From Sinorhizobium medicae (GTDB taxonomy: Bacteria > Pseudomonadota > Alphaproteobacteria > Rhizobiales > Rhizobiaceae): a DNA stretch of 34,810 nt. The notes under the pieces were generated by a model, which was given only the letters and a program-made list of their open reading frames with translations, ran no database searches and was not told the origin of the DNA. Made by a program: the position numbers and the translations under genes. How positions within the stretch are numbered: the first letter of the stretch is position 1; each line of letters opens with the position of its first letter. The stretch lies in contig NZ_VITA01000031.1 in assembly GCF_007827695.1 (NCBI RefSeq), positions 1 through 34,810 on the forward strand, given 5' to 3'. Shown here in pieces: positions 33,663 to 34,810 of the stretch.

Positions 33663-34292
33663 ATGACCAATGATCTCGTACCACTGGACGCACCGCCGCG
33701 GCCGCGATCCCGGCGTTCGATTGCCGAAACCTTGCGCCAGTTGCGGCAGGAAAATGGTCTGACCCTCAACGAACTGGCGCGAAGATGCGCTCTGGCGCCT
33801 TCGACGCTTTCCAAGATCGAGAACGGACAGATGTCGCCGACCTACGACACGATCCTCAGCCTGGCGGAGGGGCTTGGCGCCGACGTTGCCGAGTTGTTCG
33901 CACGGCGTCAGACCACCACGGTCAGCGGCCGGCGTACCATCAACCGCGCCGGAGATGGTGTCGCCCACAATACAGATCAGTACGATTATCAAATGCTGTG
34001 CACCGAACTGGCCCACAAGCAGTTCGTGCCGCTCAAGGCAATCATCAAGGCCAATTCGATCAGCCGCTTTGGTGGCATGCTGTCTCATTCCGGCGAGGAA
34101 TTTGTCTATGTGCTGTCCGGCGAAATCGAGCTCCACACGCAATTTTATGCACCCACGCGTCTCCATACCGGCGACAGTTGCTATTTCGACAGCACGATGG
34201 GCCACGCATTGCTGAAGGCCTCCGAAGAGGATGCCGAGGTCTTATGGGTCTGCTCGCGGATCATCGAACCGCTCAAGGATAACGGGTCATGA
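33663..34292 (+). CDS. XRE-family regulator with C-terminal cupin
   Basis: This 209-residue regulator has an XRE helix-turn-helix (about 21-80, with LNELARRCALAPSTLSKIENG) and a cupin domain (about 125-205). In the cupin, HSGEEFVYVLSGEIELH supplies His142 and Glu145/146 as possible metal or ligand contacts. AGAGGA lies 10 bases before the ATG at 33663. It diverges from the importer/HyuAB operon and precedes purU in the same direction. It is shorter than the other XRE-cupin protein in the window and has a different N-terminus. I infer that it senses an intermediate of the HyuAB or C1 route and binds the AT-rich boxes. Confidence 0.9.
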   Translation: MTNDLVPLDAPPRPRSRRSIAETLRQLRQENGLTLNELARRCALAPSTLSKIENGQMSPTYDTILSLAEGLGADVAELFARRQTTTVSGRRTINRAGDGVAHNTDQYDYQMLCTELAHKQFVPLKAIIKANSISRFGGMLSHSGEEFVYVLSGEIELHTQFYAPTRLHTGDSCYFDSTMGHALLKASEEDAEVLWVCSRIIEPLKDNGS

Positions 34293-34333
34293 TGCTGCTC
34301 GTGGTTCCAGTTGCAGATTAAGTTGCATGAGAA

Positions 34334-34364
34334 GAAATATTTTTTCCTGTTAATTGATTTGACC
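34334..34364 (+). promoter_or_regulatory. AT-rich box and -35 region upstream of purU
   Basis: GAAATATTTTTTCC (34334-34347) resembles the operator at 33147-33160. It is followed by CCTG, TTGAT (34354-34358) and TTGACC (34359-34364), in the same order as in front of glxB. TTGATT or TTGACC may be the -35. No good -10 is evident. Confidence 0.5.
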
Positions 34365-34399
34365 GAACTGCTCTGCTAGCAATTGCACCATCGGCCGGG

Positions 34400-34443
34400 A
34401 TGGGGATCGACGTGCGCCGGGACGCCCCATGGACCCGCGCGGG
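34400..34443 (+). other. Structured leader before purU
   Basis: ATGGGG (34400-34405) can pair with CCCCAT (34425-34430), and the 10-base palindrome CCCGCGCGGG (34434-34443) follows. Both lie between the putative promoter and the purU ribosome binding site (34451-34460). I do not recognise a known riboswitch. Confidence 0.35.
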
Positions 34444-34461
34444 TTGAATGAGAGGAGAGCA

Positions 34462-34810
34462 ATGCGCATGCAGAATTTCGTTCTGACTGTCACCTGCAAA
34501 TCGACGCGCGGCATCGTCGCCGCCATCTCCGGATACCTGGCCGGGCAGGGCTGCAACATCGTCGATTCGTCGCAATTCGATGACCTCGAAACGGGTCTGT
34601 TCTTCATGCGTATTAGCTTCATCTCCGAGGAAAGGCTGGGCCTTGCGGCTCTTGAGGAGGGGCTGAAGCCGATTGCCTCGAAGTTCGAAATGGTGACGGC
34701 TCTTCACGAACAGTCGGAGCGGATGAAGGTTCTTCTGATGGTGTCGCGTTTCGGCCATTGCCTGAACGACCTGCTCTACCGCTGGAAGATCGGGGCGCTG
34801 CCGATCGACA
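34462..34810 (+). CDS. purU: Formyltetrahydrofolate deformylase, 5' part
   Basis: The first 116 codons of PurU are present; the gene runs off the right edge. An N-terminal ACT domain (about 3-85, starting MRMQNFVLTVTCKSTRGIVAA) is followed by the beginning of the formyltransferase-like catalytic domain (KVLLMVSRFGHCLNDLLYRW), a clear family signature. The catalytic Asn/His/Asp lie outside the window. The start at 34462 has GAGGAG with normal spacing; an ATG two codons on is also possible. PurU hydrolyses 10-formyl-THF to formate and THF. Beside methyl-oxidising genes it commonly disposes of C1 units released from sarcosine or similar compounds, and I infer that role here. Confidence 0.9.
   Translation, partial: MRMQNFVLTVTCKSTRGIVAAISGYLAGQGCNIVDSSQFDDLETGLFFMRISFISEERLGLAALEEGLKPIASKFEMVTALHEQSERMKVLLMVSRFGHCLNDLLYRWKIGALPID

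Noticed and set aside
33371..33673. 100-codon GTG-initiated frame before the second XRE-cupin gene
   Set aside because: It overlaps the regulator start, lies in AT-rich regulatory DNA, includes the palindrome at 33617 and resembles no known protein. A real small gene cannot be fully excluded.

Overview
The window looks like an accessory replicon or accessory chromosomal segment of an alphaproteobacterium, most likely Rhizobiaceae (Sinorhizobium/Ensifer-like). This rests on gene families and order recalled from memory (a soxBDAG set divergent from glxA, then glxBCD and glnT) and on short rhizobial-type palindromic repeats near 18973-19076, 19376-19396 and 23644-23675. No taxonomic search was possible. 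All coding is consistent with high-GC codon use. I see no tRNA, rRNA, CRISPR array or transposase gene.

Layout. (A) 1-8074: a two-component system (hybrid histidine kinase and OmpR-type regulator, minus strand) is divergent from an Afu/Fbp-type ABC importer (binding protein, fused double permease, ATPase, plus strand). Candidate regulator repeats lie between them. (B) 8075-8353: a junction-like stretch with a short truncated-looking ORF and a terminator. Its sequence partly resembles the left end of the window. (C) 8354-13395 (minus): soxG, soxA, soxD and soxB, encoding a heterotetrameric sarcosine oxidase-like dehydrogenase. (D) 13490-18921 (plus): glxA (DJ-1/AraC activator), then glxB, glxC, glxD (a glutamate synthase split into three proteins) and a type III glutamine synthetase-like enzyme. 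C and D together match the gene set of the N-methylglutamate pathway: GmaS, MgsABC and MgdABCD. I therefore read the block as methylamine/N-methyl amino acid catabolism rather than simple sarcosine oxidation. (E) 19079-22602 (minus): two unknown membrane-associated proteins, then an Eat-like APC permease preceded by three small membrane proteins. An XRE-cupin regulator (22934-23638) diverges from it. (F) 23681-33052 (minus): a seven-gene operon for a family-5 (Dpp/Opp) ABC importer plus the ATP-dependent hydantoinase pair HyuA/HyuB. (G) 33663-34810 (plus): a second XRE-cupin regulator and the 5' part of purU (formyl-tetrahydrofolate deformylase).

How the parts may work together (inference). 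HyuAB with its importer could feed N-methylhydantoin-like compounds towards sarcosine. Sox-type demethylation passes the methyl group to tetrahydrofolate, and PurU releases formate from formyl-THF. The glx/glnT/sox block would handle methylamine through N-methylglutamate. An AT-rich box related to GGAAAATATTTTCC occurs in front of four transcription units (glxB, the APC operon, the HyuAB/ABC operon, purU). This suggests one regulon of C1/N-methyl metabolism controlled by one or both XRE-cupin proteins.
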